From: Neckera pumila
Taxonomy: Eukaryota; Streptophyta; Bryopsida; Hypnales; Neckeraceae
NCBI GenBank assembly: GCA_963969595.1
Contig: OZ018411.1
Span: 10,232,501 to 10,296,500, forward strand
Length of the DNA stretch: 64,000 nucleotides
Direction of reading: 5' to 3'
The notes below the pieces were generated by a model. That model saw nothing but the letters and a program-made list of their open reading frames with translations, ran no database searches and was not told the DNA's origin. Positions 63,574-64,000 of this stretch are shown here, piece after piece (positions within the stretch are counted from its first letter, which is position 1; every line of letters begins with the position of its first letter). Both the position numbers and the translations under genes were made by a program.

Positions 63574-63980
63574 ATTTGCCTACATCGTCAATGTTGTTAT
63601 ATTGACATGATTTAGAGCAATATAGTGATTTCCAACTGCATAAAGCTCCAAAAGCAAGGACTGGCAATTTTTTGACAGAAGTACGAAATTGTGACATAGA
63701 TTATGATGATACTAATGTTTTAGAATCAAAATGAATCAAAAAGAACTAAAATGAATAAGGATCTTGGATGTAAGGTGGGAATTTGCCTACATCGTCAATG
63801 TTGTTGTATTGACATGATTTAGAGCAATATTGTGATTTCCAACTGCATAAAACTCCAAAAGCAAGGACTATTGGGCAAGTTTTTGATAGAAGTACGTAAT
63901 TGTGACATAGACTATGATGATACCAATGTTTTAGAATCAAAGTGAAATAAGGTTCTTGGATGTAAGGTGGGCACCGCCAA
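63574..63980 (+). repeat. 207-bp tandem duplication at the window edge
   Basis: The unit starting ATTTGCCTACATCGTCAATG repeats at 63781 with high similarity and ends with GGATGTAAGGTGGG in both copies. The second copy has a few small indels. Confidence 0.85.
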
Positions 63981-64000
63981 AACCACCACTTTTTTGTTAT

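Overview
The window looks like nuclear DNA of a land plant, most likely a moss of the Physcomitrium type. The genes are intron-rich with GT-AG introns and plant-style products: a fused UMP synthase, a plastid-type Nudix enzyme, a DUF2985/PLAC8 membrane protein and HAK/KUP and F-box remnants. A complete CCDC61/VFL3 basal-body gene argues for a plant with swimming sperm, which excludes flowering plants. Genes are sparse and lie in AT-rich DNA full of short inverted-repeat transposons. The organism call is inference; no marker gene is present.

Layout. 0.9-2.4 kb (-): a five-exon tail-anchored protein ending in PPPT, a possible KASH nuclear-envelope protein. 4.5-6.7 kb (+): a six-exon Nudix hydrolase. 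9.0-10.4 kb (+): UMPS in one coding exon, followed by a decayed ASH-domain gene fragment. 11.8-18.1 kb: transposon debris, including a tandem pair of Helitron-like elements, a TTAA-flanked element and two TA-flanked MITEs. 19.0-28.1 kb (+): a 15-exon SPATA20/DUF255 thioredoxin-fold gene, with a 58-bp minisatellite just downstream. 28.7-33.5 kb: gene-poor repeats. 33.5-39.3 kb: a duplicated segment flanking an F-box pseudogene; one CACTA element splits an open reading frame, and a TTAA element sits in one duplicate while the other copy preserves the empty site. 40.7-42.5 kb (+): a HAK/KUP potassium-transporter pseudogene split by CACTA MITEs. 44.4-50.1 kb (-): CCDC61/VFL3, 18 coding exons. 51.0-53.2 kb (-): DUF2985/PLAC8 membrane protein. 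55.9-58.7 kb (+): a decayed hAT transposase. 58.7-64 kb: AT-rich, with a TIR element and tandem duplications.

The intact genes are unrelated housekeeping or cell-biology genes, not a pathway cluster. I derived exon structures by hand from conserved protein blocks and splice sites. Every model quoted keeps reading phase across all junctions, but single junctions, mainly in non-conserved parts, may be wrong. The most unusual signals are the PPPT-ended tail-anchored protein, the TTAA-flanked (piggyBac-like) family proven by an empty site, and the CACTA insertions whose removal restores reading frames.
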